Assembly: GCF_000741785.1 (NCBI RefSeq)
Contig: NZ_JGZP01000021.1
Coordinates: 27,921-91,920, forward strand
Source of the DNA: Bifidobacterium stellenboschense
Lineage (GTDB): Bacteria > Actinomycetota > Actinomycetes > Actinomycetales > Bifidobacteriaceae
Length of the DNA stretch: 64,000 nucleotides
Direction of reading: 5' to 3'
Each line of letters opens with the position of its first letter. The first letter of the stretch is position 1. The notes below the pieces were generated by a model that saw only the letters and a list, made by a program, of their open reading frames with translations, did not search any database and had not been told where the DNA came from. Below are positions 8,734 to 17,105 of this stretch, piece by piece. The position numbers and the translations under genes are program-made.

Positions 8734-10050
8734 TCACTTGGCGAGACCGGAGGCGCGGACGGCCTCGAAGCCGCCCTTGAGGTCGTCGAGGATGTCCTCG
8801 ATGTTCTCGGTGCCGATGGACAGGCGGATGGTGCCCTGGTGGATGCCCTGGTCCTCGAGCTCCTCCAGCGTCTCCTGGGAGTGCGTGGTGGAGGCCGGGT
8901 GGATGACCAGGGACTTGGCGTCCGCCACGTTGGCGAGCAGGCTGAACAGGTGCAGGTTGTCGATGAAGACGCGCGCCGCGTCCTTGCCGCCCTTGATGTC
9001 GAACGTGAAGATGGAGCCGGCGCCCTTCGGGAAGTACTTCTTGTACAGCTCGTGGTCCGGACGGCCCTCGATCGCCGGGTGGGAGACGGACTCGACCTCC
9101 GGCACGGTCTGCAGGTACTCGACGACCTTGAGCGCGTTCTCGACGTGGCGCTCGACGCGCAGGGACAGGGTCTCGGTGCCCTGCAGCAGGAGGAACGCGG
9201 CGAACGGGCTCAGGGTGGCGCCGGTGTCGCGCAGCAGGATGGCGCGGATGCGGGTCACGAACGCGGCACCGCCGAGCGCCTCGTAGAAGTTCAGGCCGTG
9301 GTAGGACGGATCCGGCTCGGTGAGGGTCGGGAACTTGCCCGGGACGGCGTTCCAGTCGAAGTTGCCGCCTTCGACGATCACGCCGCCCAGCGTGGTGCCG
9401 TGGCCGCCGATGAACTTGGTGGCGGATTCGACCACGACGTCGGCGCCGTGCTCGAGCGGACGGAACAGGTACGGGGTGGCGAACGTGTTGTCGACGATCA
9501 CCGGCAGGTTGTGCTTGTGGGCGATCGCGGAGATGGCCTCGAAGTCCGGCAGGTCGGCGTTCGGGTTGCCGAAGGTCTCGAAGTAGACGAGCTTCGTGTT
9601 GTCCTGGATGGCGTCCTCGAACTCCTGCGGGTTCTCGGCGAAGACGAAAGTGGTGGTGATGCCGTCGCGCGGCAGGGTGTGGCGCAGCAGGTTGAAGGTG
9701 CCGCCGTAGATGTTCTTCGCGGCGACGATGTGGTCGCCGGACTGGGTGATGTTGCGCACCGCGTATTCGACGGCCGCGGCGCCGGAGGCGACCGCCAGGC
9801 CGGCGGTGCCGCCTTCGAGGGCGGCGATGCGGTCCTCGAACACGCCCTGCGTGGAGTTGGTCAGACGACCGTAGATGTTGCCCGGGTCGGCGAGGCCGAA
9901 GCGGGCCTCCGCGTGGTCGAAGTTGTGGAAGACGTAGGAGGTGGTCGCGTAGATCGGCACCGCGCGGGAGTCGGTGGCCGGGTCGGCCTGCTCCTGACCC
10001 ACGTGCAGCTGCAGCGTCTCGAAACGGTAGTTCTTGTTCTTCTCGGCCAT
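8734..10050 (-). CDS. metY: O-acetylhomoserine aminocarboxypropyltransferase/cysteine synthase
   Basis: A 438-aa PLP enzyme of the Cys/Met metabolism family. It makes homocysteine (or methionine) from O-acetylhomoserine and sulfide or methanethiol in the cytosol. The PLP lysine is Lys212 in [11 protein letters not shown]. The N-terminal [16 protein letters not shown] and the [14 protein letters not shown] stretch are typical of the MetY branch rather than cystathionine gamma-synthase, and the length fits (about 430). AAGGAG lies before the ATG at 10050. It is divergent from the pyridoxal kinase gene, whose product would supply its cofactor. No SAM riboswitch-like fold was recognised in the leader. 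Confidence 0.93.
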   Translation of the reverse strand: MAEKNKNYRFETLQLHVGQEQADPATDSRAVPIYATTSYVFHNFDHAEARFGLADPGNIYGRLTNSTQGVFEDRIAALEGGTAGLAVASGAAAVEYAVRNITQSGDHIVAAKNIYGGTFNLLRHTLPRDGITTTFVFAENPQEFEDAIQDNTKLVYFETFGNPNADLPDFEAISAIAHKHNLPVIVDNTFATPYLFRPLEHGADVVVESATKFIGGHGTTLGGVIVEGGNFDWNAVPGKFPTLTEPDPSYHGLNFYEALGGAAFVTRIRAILLRDTGATLSPFAAFLLLQGTETLSLRVERHVENALKVVEYLQTVPEVESVSHPAIEGRPDHELYKKYFPKGAGSIFTFDIKGGKDAARVFIDNLHLFSLLANVADAKSLVIHPASTTHSQETLEELEDQGIHQGTIRLSIGTENIEDILDDLKGGFEAVRASGLAK

Positions 10051-10170
10051 GATGTCGTGCTCCTTGTCGGTTGGTCGCGAGGTCTTGTTTCTTCGTCACC
10101 CGCCGGCCGTGTTCGGCGGTTGGCGAGGTGTTGGTTATGAAGGTACGACCCGTCCCCCGCGCGCCGCAAG

Positions 10171-10185
10171 CCCGACGTTATCGGG
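10171..10185. promoter_or_regulatory. short palindrome in the metY / pyridoxal kinase divergent region
   Basis: CCCGA-CGTTA-TCGGG is a 5-5-5 inverted repeat in the 356-bp region between the two divergent starts (10050 and 10407). An AT-rich stretch, CTATAGGGGCTTATCA, lies just to its right. This could be an operator serving one or both promoters. The evidence is only the symmetry and the position. Confidence 0.3.
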
Positions 10186-10406
10186 GTTGCCTATAGGGGC
10201 TTATCATCCGTTGGCATCATTGGCGTCGCGGGGTGTCGCGATCGCCGGATTCATCGCCGCGAACCGTGCGACACGCCGTGACGACCGTCACGCGGGGTCG
10301 GGTGTCGTCCACCCGCAATGTGGATGGCGCCCGCTCCCCCGCCGCCGACGCGACTACGCTCGTCGATGCTGCAAGTTTTTTCGTCCGATTGTCGATTGGA
10401 GTTCCC

Positions 10407-11279
10407 ATGACCGACGTCACCCTGTATGACCGCGACCCCCTGTATATCCCGCGCGTGGCCGCCGTGCACGACATGTGCGGCTACGGCAAGTGCTCGCTGA
10501 CCGCCGCCATCCCGATCCTGTCCGCCGCCGGCTGCGACGTGTGCCCGGTGCCGACCGCGCTGTTCTCCGCGCACACGCGCTACGAGGTGTTCACCTTCCA
10601 TGACACGACGGAGATCCTGCCCGGCTACCTCGACGCGTGGCGCAAGGAGAACGTGGACCTGGACGGCGTGTACTCCGGCTTCCTCGGCTCCGCCGAGCAG
10701 GTGGCGCTGATCCAGCGCCTGTACCGCGAATACCCGAAGGCGCTGCGTCTGGTCGACCCGGTGATGGGCGACGCGGGCCAGATGTACCCGACGTACACGC
10801 CGGAGCTGTGCGAGGCGATGGGCGCGCTGGCGGACGGCGCGGACGTGCTCATGCCGAACCTGACGGAGGCGTCGATCCTCACGAAGCGCGACTATCCGGG
10901 CCAGGATCTGGATGACGCGGCCGTCACCGACCTGCTGGACGCGCTGCTGAAGCTCGGTGCGAAGAACGTGGTGCTGAAGGGCATCGACCATGGCGACGGC
11001 AGGATCGTCAACTACGTGGCGAGCGCCTCCACCGGCGCGGAGAACAAGATCGAGCTCGCGCACGAGAAGCTGCCGTACATGATCCACGGCACGGGCGACG
11101 CGTTCGCCTCCGCCCTGTGCGGCGCGGTGCTGGCAGGCCGCGGTCTCGCCGAGTCGGCGAGGATCGCCGGCGAGTTCGTGCGCCATGCGATGGAGAGCAC
11201 CCGCCACCAGCCGAACTTCGAGGAGCGCGGCGTGAGCTTCGAGCTGAACCTCGGCGAGCTCACCGGTCTGGTGAAGTGA
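10407..11279 (+). CDS. pdxY: pyridoxal/pyridoxamine kinase (PfkB/ribokinase-like)
   Basis: A 290-aa vitamin B6 kinase that phosphorylates pyridoxal or pyridoxamine to the active cofactor. Features seen: an N-terminal VAAVHDMCGYGKCSLTAAIP block, VDPVMGD near 112-118, the Asn-Leu-Thr-Glu motif (MPNLTEASIL) and the catalytic GTGDAFASAL near 238-247. The ATG at 10407 has TTGGAG upstream. The open frame runs further 5' but lacks a ribosome site there. The family overlaps with hydroxymethylpyrimidine kinases, so the exact substrate is inferred. It is divergent from metY, a PLP enzyme. Confidence 0.8.
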   Translation: MTDVTLYDRDPLYIPRVAAVHDMCGYGKCSLTAAIPILSAAGCDVCPVPTALFSAHTRYEVFTFHDTTEILPGYLDAWRKENVDLDGVYSGFLGSAEQVALIQRLYREYPKALRLVDPVMGDAGQMYPTYTPELCEAMGALADGADVLMPNLTEASILTKRDYPGQDLDDAAVTDLLDALLKLGAKNVVLKGIDHGDGRIVNYVASASTGAENKIELAHEKLPYMIHGTGDAFASALCGAVLAGRGLAESARIAGEFVRHAMESTRHQPNFEERGVSFELNLGELTGLVK

Positions 11280-11285
11280 CCGGAT

Positions 11286-11337
11286 GGAGTGGACGGCGAC
11301 CGGCTTTCCGCCATGGAAGCCGGTCGCCGTCCACTCC
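11286..11337. terminator. strong bidirectional terminator
   Basis: A perfect 21-bp stem (11286-11306 with 11317-11337) around a 10-base loop lies between the ends of the convergent pyridoxal kinase and lipoprotein genes. Confidence 0.8.
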
Positions 11338-11396
11338 GCCCCTGACGGTTCCTGAAGGGTCGGCGCTTGTCCCCTCGTCTTCGTCCGATGCCACCG

Positions 11397-12155
11397 TCAT
11401 TGATGCAGCGGGTCTTGCTGGCAGGCCCAGAATTGCTGGCCCTGCACTGAATTCTGGTCGTATTTGTAGTTCGGATTGGGTTGGCCGTCGAACGTGGTGC
11501 TCATGTATTCGCCGAAGAACTCGTGCCAACGTTTGAGATTGGCTTCGGACCGGCTCTGGTCGGTGAGACCTACCGTGCTCAACGTACTCATGTATTCGTT
11601 CTCGCTGATGGGGCTCGGAAGCAGGTCATGCTTGACGAAGCATTGATAGACCTTGCGCTCGAAGGCGACCTGGTCGATATGGTCGGGATTGCTCTGTATG
11701 TCGGCATACAGGCTGGAGATGTTGCCCGCACCGGTTTCGGCATGGCATTGGTCCATGACCTTGAGCTGTTCGTCGTCGGACATCGACCCACGGAATTGGA
11801 TCATGGATTCTCCTTGTTCCACGCTCCAGGTGGCCTGCAGTCCGTATGGTTCAAGGCACTTGTTGTAGGAGTCGTAGGCCTCCTGCACTTCGGCTTGCGT
11901 GATCTTGCCGTCCTTGAGGATACCGCGTGCCAGGTCGGTGGGAGCCTTCTTGTACTCCTGCGTGAATTCGGCGGCATATGGCCCAGAGAAGGTGGGCTCG
12001 CCGTTCGCGGCGCGTGACTCGATGGTGCTTCCGCCGATGCTCGACGGCGAACCGCAAGCCGCGCAGGACGCAAACAGAGCTGCGGATACCAGCAGTGCAA
12101 GCGCATGACGGACATCGTGTCGCATGCGCTTCTCGTCCATTCCCCGACCGACCAT
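11397..12155 (-). CDS. predicted lipoprotein, paralogue of the next upstream gene
   Basis: A 252-aa exported protein. The N terminus has a positively charged run, a hydrophobic stretch (ALALLVSAALFA) and a lipobox-like ASCAACGS, so lipid attachment to one of the two Cys is likely. The mature part matches the neighbouring secreted protein: FSGPY...DGKITQAEVQEAY..YNKCLEPYG...FRGSM...DQCHAET. The paired Cys in those motifs may form a disulfide. The ATG at 12155 has GGGAGG nine bases upstream. It ends an operon of response regulator, sensor kinase and two paralogues, so a role as an external sensor partner or regulated output is plausible. No known family was recognised. Confidence 0.7.
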   Translation of the reverse strand: MVGRGMDEKRMRHDVRHALALLVSAALFASCAACGSPSSIGGSTIESRAANGEPTFSGPYAAEFTQEYKKAPTDLARGILKDGKITQAEVQEAYDSYNKCLEPYGLQATWSVEQGESMIQFRGSMSDDEQLKVMDQCHAETGAGNISSLYADIQSNPDHIDQVAFERKVYQCFVKHDLLPSPISENEYMSTLSTVGLTDQSRSEANLKRWHEFFGEYMSTTFDGQPNPNYKYDQNSVQGQQFWACQQDPLHQ

Positions 12156-12246
12156 GATGACCTCCCTGCTCGATGATGACCTCCTCGTTCGTTTCCAGCA
12201 TAGGTATGGAAGCCCGGAAACCATCACATTGCCGTAGTCCACGCGG

Positions 12247-12798
12247 TTACGCGCCGGCCAACGGCGCCAGCCACCGGTAATCGGATTCGGTGCGGCATTG
12301 GTCGATGACGGCCGATCGCCGCAGGCCGTCCATCGAACCCCGGACCGGTACGACGCTCTCGCCGATGGGTTCGCCGTCGCCGTCCGTGATCGTCTTGGCC
12401 TGCATTCCGTAGACGGACAGGCACGCGTTGTAGGCCTTGCGCACTTCGGCGAGTTCGTCCGGCGTCACCACGCCGTCTTCGAGTATGCTTCGCCCGAGTT
12501 CGGTGTGCAGGTTGTTCCATGCGTCCAACATCTCGTACTTGTGTGGACCGGTGAATTCGGGGTGGTCGCTGCCCGTGGCCAACGTGCGGCTGGCCCCGTC
12601 GCGCGCGTCGGCCGCCACGCCGCTCCACGGCTGCGGAAGCGATGCGGCCAGCGGCACGGCTATGGCGATGCATGCGACGAGGAACGTGACGGCCGTCAGC
12701 ATGCGACGATGCGGACGATCGAGGCCGGCGACGAGGCTGTGAAGCCGTGTCCGATGGGCGCGCCTGCGTGGTCGGTCGTCGCCGTGGGGCCCGGTCAT
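12247..12798 (-). CDS. predicted membrane-anchored extracytoplasmic protein
   Basis: A 183-aa protein with a basic cytoplasmic start, one membrane segment (LTAVTFLVACIAIAVPLAAS, about 34-53) and an extracytoplasmic remainder. It shares with the next gene the pattern EFTGPHKYE...LGRSILEDGVVTPDELAEV...YNACLSVYG...VRGSM...IDQCRTES, so the two are paralogues. It lacks a lipobox and is shorter at the C terminus. Its ATG overlaps the stop of the sensor kinase gene (ATGA), showing translational coupling. Function unknown; the operon points to signal input or output for the two-component system. Confidence 0.7.
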   Translation of the reverse strand: MTGPHGDDRPRRRAHRTRLHSLVAGLDRPHRRMLTAVTFLVACIAIAVPLAASLPQPWSGVAADARDGASRTLATGSDHPEFTGPHKYEMLDAWNNLHTELGRSILEDGVVTPDELAEVRKAYNACLSVYGMQAKTITDGDGEPIGESVVPVRGSMDGLRRSAVIDQCRTESDYRWLAPLAGA

Positions 12799-14126
12799 GA
12801 TGCACGCTCCCGGTGACGTGCCGGACCTGGGCGCGTGGGGATGCGGGCGTACAGTATCCAGTCGCAGTCTTCGGCCGTGGTGTTGAGTTCGCCTCCCATC
12901 CCCCGGATGATGCGCCGGTGCAAGGCGAGTCCGCTGCCATGCGGCCTGGGGGCGTCCGGCATGCCGTCACCGGCGTTCCGTGCGGCATCGTTTTGCGGGG
13001 CGATCGGATTGGTCTCCATGATCTCGACGGCGTTTTCGCCGAAGGTGATGACGCAGCGGTATTCGCCTGCATCCGGGCTCATGTGCCGGGTGATGTTCGC
13101 CGCGATCTCGTCGATGAGGTTGGCTGCGGCCGTCAGCGACTCCGCGGAGCAATCGTCGTCCGTTTCGCCGTGCAGGTCGAACCGGCCATGGAAGCCGAGA
13201 CGCGCGAGCCTGGCTTCGGCCGCCCGTGCGGCGGTCGATACGTCCTCACGCCGGTGGGAGGCGGTGCGAGGTGTCGGAGGGAGGTCGACGTCCGGCGAAG
13301 CGTGACGATCCGGTGCCGCCGGAACCTGCCGCCCATCGCCATCGGAGGATAATGGCCGCTCGAGCAAATCGATGACATGGTGGATCTCGTCGAGCACGGA
13401 CAGCGCCTGCTCGTTGACGAACCGCCAATCCTCGCGTTCGCCCGCATGCGCCGCGTCGTCGCCGATGCGCCGCAGCTCGCGTTGCGCGGTCAACGCGATG
13501 TAGGAAAGCCCGCCGGACGCGGAATCGTGGATGCGCGAGGCGAGCCGCGTGTTGCGCTGCAGCGTGTCGAGCTCCCATTGCCGGCGTTCCAGGGCCACGG
13601 CCCGTTCACGCATCTCGTCGCGTTGCCGGCGCCATCGGAACGACATGCCGCCCATCGCGGCGAGCGTGAACATGCCGATGTAGTTGACCATGCCGATCCA
13701 TGTGGCTGACAGCGCGTTGAACGTGTTCAAGGCGACCGGCACACATTCGGCGATGATCACCGTGAGCAGCGCGCCGACGGCCACGGGGATGGCGCTGTCG
13801 TATCCGATGACCGCGAGCGCCAGATACGCGGCCCACAGCGGGTTCGGTCCGGACAGGTCAAGCACGAACAGTCTGGCCACCACGGTCATGATGATGAACC
13901 AACCCGAGATCCGCGGAAGGAACGGCGAGAGCACAATGGCGATGACCGAAAGCCCCGAGAACAGGAAGTTCAACGGGTAGACCGGCGGGATCGCCGCCCA
14001 TTCGATCAGCGTGGTGGCGAGGGTGAACGCGGCGATGGCCAGGCGGAACCAATGCGCGCGCAGCCAATGGAACGGACGGGACGGCACGCCGCCGGAATCC
14101 GCGTCCCTTTCCGGCACGGCGTTCAT
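12795..14126 (-). CDS. sensor histidine kinase (divergent NarL-partner type)
   Basis: A 443-aa kinase with about six membrane segments (about 28-180) and a short coiled segment (EMRERAVALERRQWELDTLQ). The phosphoacceptor region is RLASRIHDSASGGLSYIALT. A Ser/Pro/Asp-rich linker follows, then a divergent ATPase domain with an N-box-like LIDEIAANITRHMS and a glycine turn, HGSGLALHRRIIRGMGG. The ATG at 14126 has GGAGGACG upstream and overlaps the regulator stop at 14123. The kinase shows the same overlap with the next gene. The classical D(G)G box is poorly conserved (VEIMETNPI), so activity may be altered. Confidence 0.82.
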   Translation of the reverse strand: MNAVPERDADSGGVPSRPFHWLRAHWFRLAIAAFTLATTLIEWAAIPPVYPLNFLFSGLSVIAIVLSPFLPRISGWFIIMTVVARLFVLDLSGPNPLWAAYLALAVIGYDSAIPVAVGALLTVIIAECVPVALNTFNALSATWIGMVNYIGMFTLAAMGGMSFRWRRQRDEMRERAVALERRQWELDTLQRNTRLASRIHDSASGGLSYIALTAQRELRRIGDDAAHAGEREDWRFVNEQALSVLDEIHHVIDLLERPLSSDGDGRQVPAAPDRHASPDVDLPPTPRTASHRREDVSTAARAAEARLARLGFHGRFDLHGETDDDCSAESLTAAANLIDEIAANITRHMSPDAGEYRCVITFGENAVEIMETNPIAPQNDAARNAGDGMPDAPRPHGSGLALHRRIIRGMGGELNTTAEDCDWILYARIPTRPGPARHRERAS

Positions 14127-14830
14127 CGTTCGTCCTCCATCGAGCCCGTCCACAGGGCAACGGCCTGGCCGCGTGTGGAGACGCCGAGCTTGTGGATGGC
14201 GCGTGTCAGGTAGGTTTTGGCGGTGGAGACGCCCACCTGCATGTCGGCGGCGATCCGGACCGTGTCGAGGCCGCGCGAGCACAGGTTCATGGCTTCGGCC
14301 TCCCGGTCCGACAGGAGGAAGCGGCGTGGCATGCGGCTTCCGGCGAGACGAGCGTGCGCGGCGGCGGCCGTCTCGAATGTGGCGTCCGTCGCGCCGGACG
14401 GCCATGTGCCGCCGGCGGCGAGCGTGCGGATCGCCTCGACGATCGGCGTTTCGACGGCTTTGGGCACGATGCCCTGTGCGCCGGCATCGGCGGCTTTGGA
14501 CGCGTAGACGGCGAGCGAGAACGAGGTGACGGCGAGGATGGCGACGCGTGCGGTCTTCACGCGGATGGCACGGCAGACGGCGGGGCCGGACAGTTCATCC
14601 ATGCTCATGTCCGTCAGGAGCACGTTCGGCGCGGTGTCCGGGGAGAGGCAGCGGGCGAGCGCGTCGCGTCCGGATGTGGTCTTCCAGATGACGCGCGCCT
14701 CGCCCATGAGTTCGGTGATCGTGCGTTCGAGGAAGGCGAGCGCGAACGGGTCGTTGTCGAGCAGTCCGATGGTGACGATGGGACGTGTGTCGTGCGCGGG
14801 TGCGGCGGATGCCCGGTCGTCGGCGTTCAT
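14123..14830 (-). CDS. LuxR/NarL-family response regulator
   Basis: A 235-aa regulator. The receiver has an acidic LLDNDPFAL start, phosphoacceptor Asp in LLTDMSM, and a Lys in IVPKAVE in place of the usual L-K-D environment. The C-terminal helix-turn-helix runs from LSDREAEAMNLCSRGLDTV and includes VGVSTAKTYLTRAIHKLGV. AAGGAGGGG precedes the ATG at 14830. It is the first gene of a tightly overlapping operon with the sensor kinase and two secreted paralogues. The receiver departs from the NarL consensus around the quartet residues, so phosphorylation control may differ. Confidence 0.87.
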   Translation of the reverse strand: MNADDRASAAPAHDTRPIVTIGLLDNDPFALAFLERTITELMGEARVIWKTTSGRDALARCLSPDTAPNVLLTDMSMDELSGPAVCRAIRVKTARVAILAVTSFSLAVYASKAADAGAQGIVPKAVETPIVEAIRTLAAGGTWPSGATDATFETAAAAHARLAGSRMPRRFLLSDREAEAMNLCSRGLDTVRIAADMQVGVSTAKTYLTRAIHKLGVSTRGQAVALWTGSMEDER

Positions 14831-15043
14831 GGTGCTTTCCCCTCCTTGGGTTCCTTCCGGTCGCGCGTCGGTGCGCGGCGTTCCGGCTCCCGTTTTCACG
14901 GTAGCACCGGACGCGCCGCGGCAACGGTATTGTCGTCGTCCGTCGGATGACAACCGGTCGTGTTCCGTCGTGTTCCGTCCCGTCGTGCCCCGTCCCTGCG
15001 CCGTTCCTCCGGATGCGATGCCACCGGCCGTAGACTGGAGGGC

Positions 15044-15385
15044 ATGGGTTCCTCTTCGTTCAATGAACGCGTGTACGCGGTGGTGCGCCGCATCCCGCGC
15101 GGCATGGTCGCCACGTATGGGCAGGTGGCGGCGTTGGCGGGCGCGCCGCGCAACGCGCGCATGGTCGGTTACGCGCTGCACGCCAATCCGGAGCCGGGCG
15201 TGATCCCCTGCCATCGCGTCGTGTTCCGCGATGGTTCGCTCGCGCCCGGGTTCGCGTTCGGCGGCCCGGACGAGCAGCGTGTCCTGCTCGAGGATGAAGG
15301 CGTCGTGTTCGTCCCGCCGGCGGCGAAGCCGGCGGGAGCACCGGGTTGGCGGGTCGATCTCGATCATTGCCAGTGGCGGGAGTAG
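15044..15385 (+). CDS. MGMT-family (O6-alkylguanine transferase-like) protein
   Basis: A 113-aa protein matching the DNA-binding/active-site domain of O6-methylguanine-DNA methyltransferase. The helix-turn-helix region is RIPRGMVATYGQVAALAGAPRNARMVGYALHANP, and the active-site motif is IPCHRVVFRDG with Cys56. The Cys is intact, unlike the alkyltransferase-like proteins that carry Trp there, so real transferase activity is possible. It lacks the N-terminal domain of full-length Ogt and matches the short MGMT group. The start chosen is the ATG after GGAGGGC. Confidence 0.8.
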   Translation: MGSSSFNERVYAVVRRIPRGMVATYGQVAALAGAPRNARMVGYALHANPEPGVIPCHRVVFRDGSLAPGFAFGGPDEQRVLLEDEGVVFVPPAAKPAGAPGWRVDLDHCQWRE

Positions 15386-15451
15386 ACGCCGGAGACGGGT
15401 CGTCCGACATCGTCTGCGGTCTTTCCCCGACTCCGGCCGCGGCCATGCCGA

Positions 15452-16978
15452 TCATGTTCCCGCCGTTCCTCGAACCAGCCTCACCTCCCCCTGTTCGCGT
15501 CGGATGAGGCCAAGCGCCTCCAGTTCGCCCAGGTCGGCAAGCAGCCGCGGCATGGCGGCATCCGGATCGTCCTCGCGAAGACGCGCCAGCAGCACATCCG
15601 GCGTGACGGGCGTGCGCCGGCGTCTGCATGAACGGATGGCCGTCAGCACGGCCCGTTGCGATGCGGCGAGCGCATCCTCCCGTTCCGTGGCCGAGTCACC
15701 GTCGGCTGCGACTCCCCCTCCTGCATCGCTCGCAGGTTCGGGCGCCCTGTCGGCTTTCCCGTCTCCGTCCGTACCGTCTCCGTCCATACTGTCTCCGCCG
15801 GTACCGTCGTCTCCCGCCGCTTCCGGCTTCTTCCACGGCTCCTCCCCCAGCTCGGGCCGGTGCGCGGGGTGGACGAGTTCGTCGATCTCCTCGACGGAGG
15901 CGAGCAACATGGCCTGATGGTCGGCGATGATCCTGTTGCATCCGGCGTTGTGCGGCATGGTGATGAGGCCGGGCACGGCGATCACCTCCCGGTTGAGGTC
16001 GTTCGCCCAGTTGGCGGTGCTGAGCGCGCCGGAGCGCAGCCTCGCCTGCGCGACGACGACGGTGGAGGCGAGCGCGGCGATGATCCTGTTGCGCAACAGG
16101 AACCGTCGCGCCTCGGGGATGGTGCCCGGGCACAGTTCGCTGATGAGCACACCGCCCTGTTCGACCATCCGTTCGAACAGGAGCAGGTTCGTGGATGGGC
16201 CGATGTGGTTGAGCCCGCCCGCGAACACGGCGACGGTTCGCCCTACGCCGCGCGCGGGATCCGCATCATCCGGATCGGTCATGTCGCCGCGGCTTCTCCA
16301 TGCGCGTTCGTCCGCCGCGGCGAGCGCGCCCCAATGGGCGGCCGCGTCGGTGCCGAGCGCTCCGCCGGAGACGATGAGATGTCCGGCGGCCGCGCATCGC
16401 ATCGCCACTTCGCGCGCCACGGCGCGCCCGTAGTCGGTGGCACCGCGCGAGCCGACGACGGCGATGGGTTTCGCGCAGCTGACGAGCGCGCGCACGTCGC
16501 CGACGCCCCACAGGCAGAGGGGCGACGCCCAGTCGCGTCGCGTGGACAGATCCTGCAGCTGGTGCGGCCAGTATGGGCTGGCCGGTCCGATGATCCATTG
16601 CGCGCCGTCCATCGTGAACCAGCCGTCGAGATGCTCCCAGTCGAGGGTGGGCAGGGTGTCGAGGCGCGCATGCCATCCGGCGAGCGCCTTGCGGAACGCG
16701 CGCGTGCCTTGCGGCGTGATCCTGCTACCCCATCTGGCCAGGCCGACGGCGAACACGTGGTCGAGTTCTTTCCTCGCCGTCGTGGCCGCCGCGCCGGCGT
16801 TGCCGGGTCGTGACCCGATGATGAGCTTCAACGCCTCCGTCCCGCTGCCCGCCCCTTTGATGGTGGCGTACATGATCGCGTCCGCCCCATCGAGGCAGTA
16901 GGTGAGCGTGGCACGTGCCAGCGTCTCCCGGTCGGGCGGCGGGTAGCGTCGCGTCATAAGGGAATGTGGTGTCTCCAT
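15452..16978 (-). CDS. dprA: DNA-processing protein DprA
   Basis: A 508-aa protein that, by family, binds single-stranded DNA and loads RecA during uptake or recombination. The central Rossmann-like domain is clear: IAVVGSRGATDYGRAVAREVA, LIVSGGALGTDAAAHWGAL, VAVFAGGLNHIGPSTN and LLFERMVEQGGVLISE. The N-terminal SAM-like part and a C-terminal winged-helix-like segment (about 440-500) flank it. The acidic Gly/Asp linker before the C-terminal domain is longer than usual. GGAAGGA lies before the ATG at 16978. It closes the yraN-comM-dprA operon on the minus strand. Confidence 0.93.
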   Translation of the reverse strand: METPHSLMTRRYPPPDRETLARATLTYCLDGADAIMYATIKGAGSGTEALKLIIGSRPGNAGAAATTARKELDHVFAVGLARWGSRITPQGTRAFRKALAGWHARLDTLPTLDWEHLDGWFTMDGAQWIIGPASPYWPHQLQDLSTRRDWASPLCLWGVGDVRALVSCAKPIAVVGSRGATDYGRAVAREVAMRCAAAGHLIVSGGALGTDAAAHWGALAAADERAWRSRGDMTDPDDADPARGVGRTVAVFAGGLNHIGPSTNLLLFERMVEQGGVLISELCPGTIPEARRFLLRNRIIAALASTVVVAQARLRSGALSTANWANDLNREVIAVPGLITMPHNAGCNRIIADHQAMLLASVEEIDELVHPAHRPELGEEPWKKPEAAGDDGTGGDSMDGDGTDGDGKADRAPEPASDAGGGVAADGDSATEREDALAASQRAVLTAIRSCRRRRTPVTPDVLLARLREDDPDAAMPRLLADLGELEALGLIRREQGEVRLVRGTAGT

Positions 16979-17105
16979 GACCGTGTCCTTCCATCAGTGC
17001 CATGACCACCGGTCCCATGATTCCCATGGGATTCCTGTGATCCGTCGGTTCCGTTCCGATGCCGTCCATGCCGGCTCCTTTCCGTATGAGTCGCGTTCGC
17101 GCCGC

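Noticed and set aside
10051..10406. SAM or other riboswitch ahead of metY
   Set aside because: No recognisable aptamer core could be drawn; only a short palindrome is visible.
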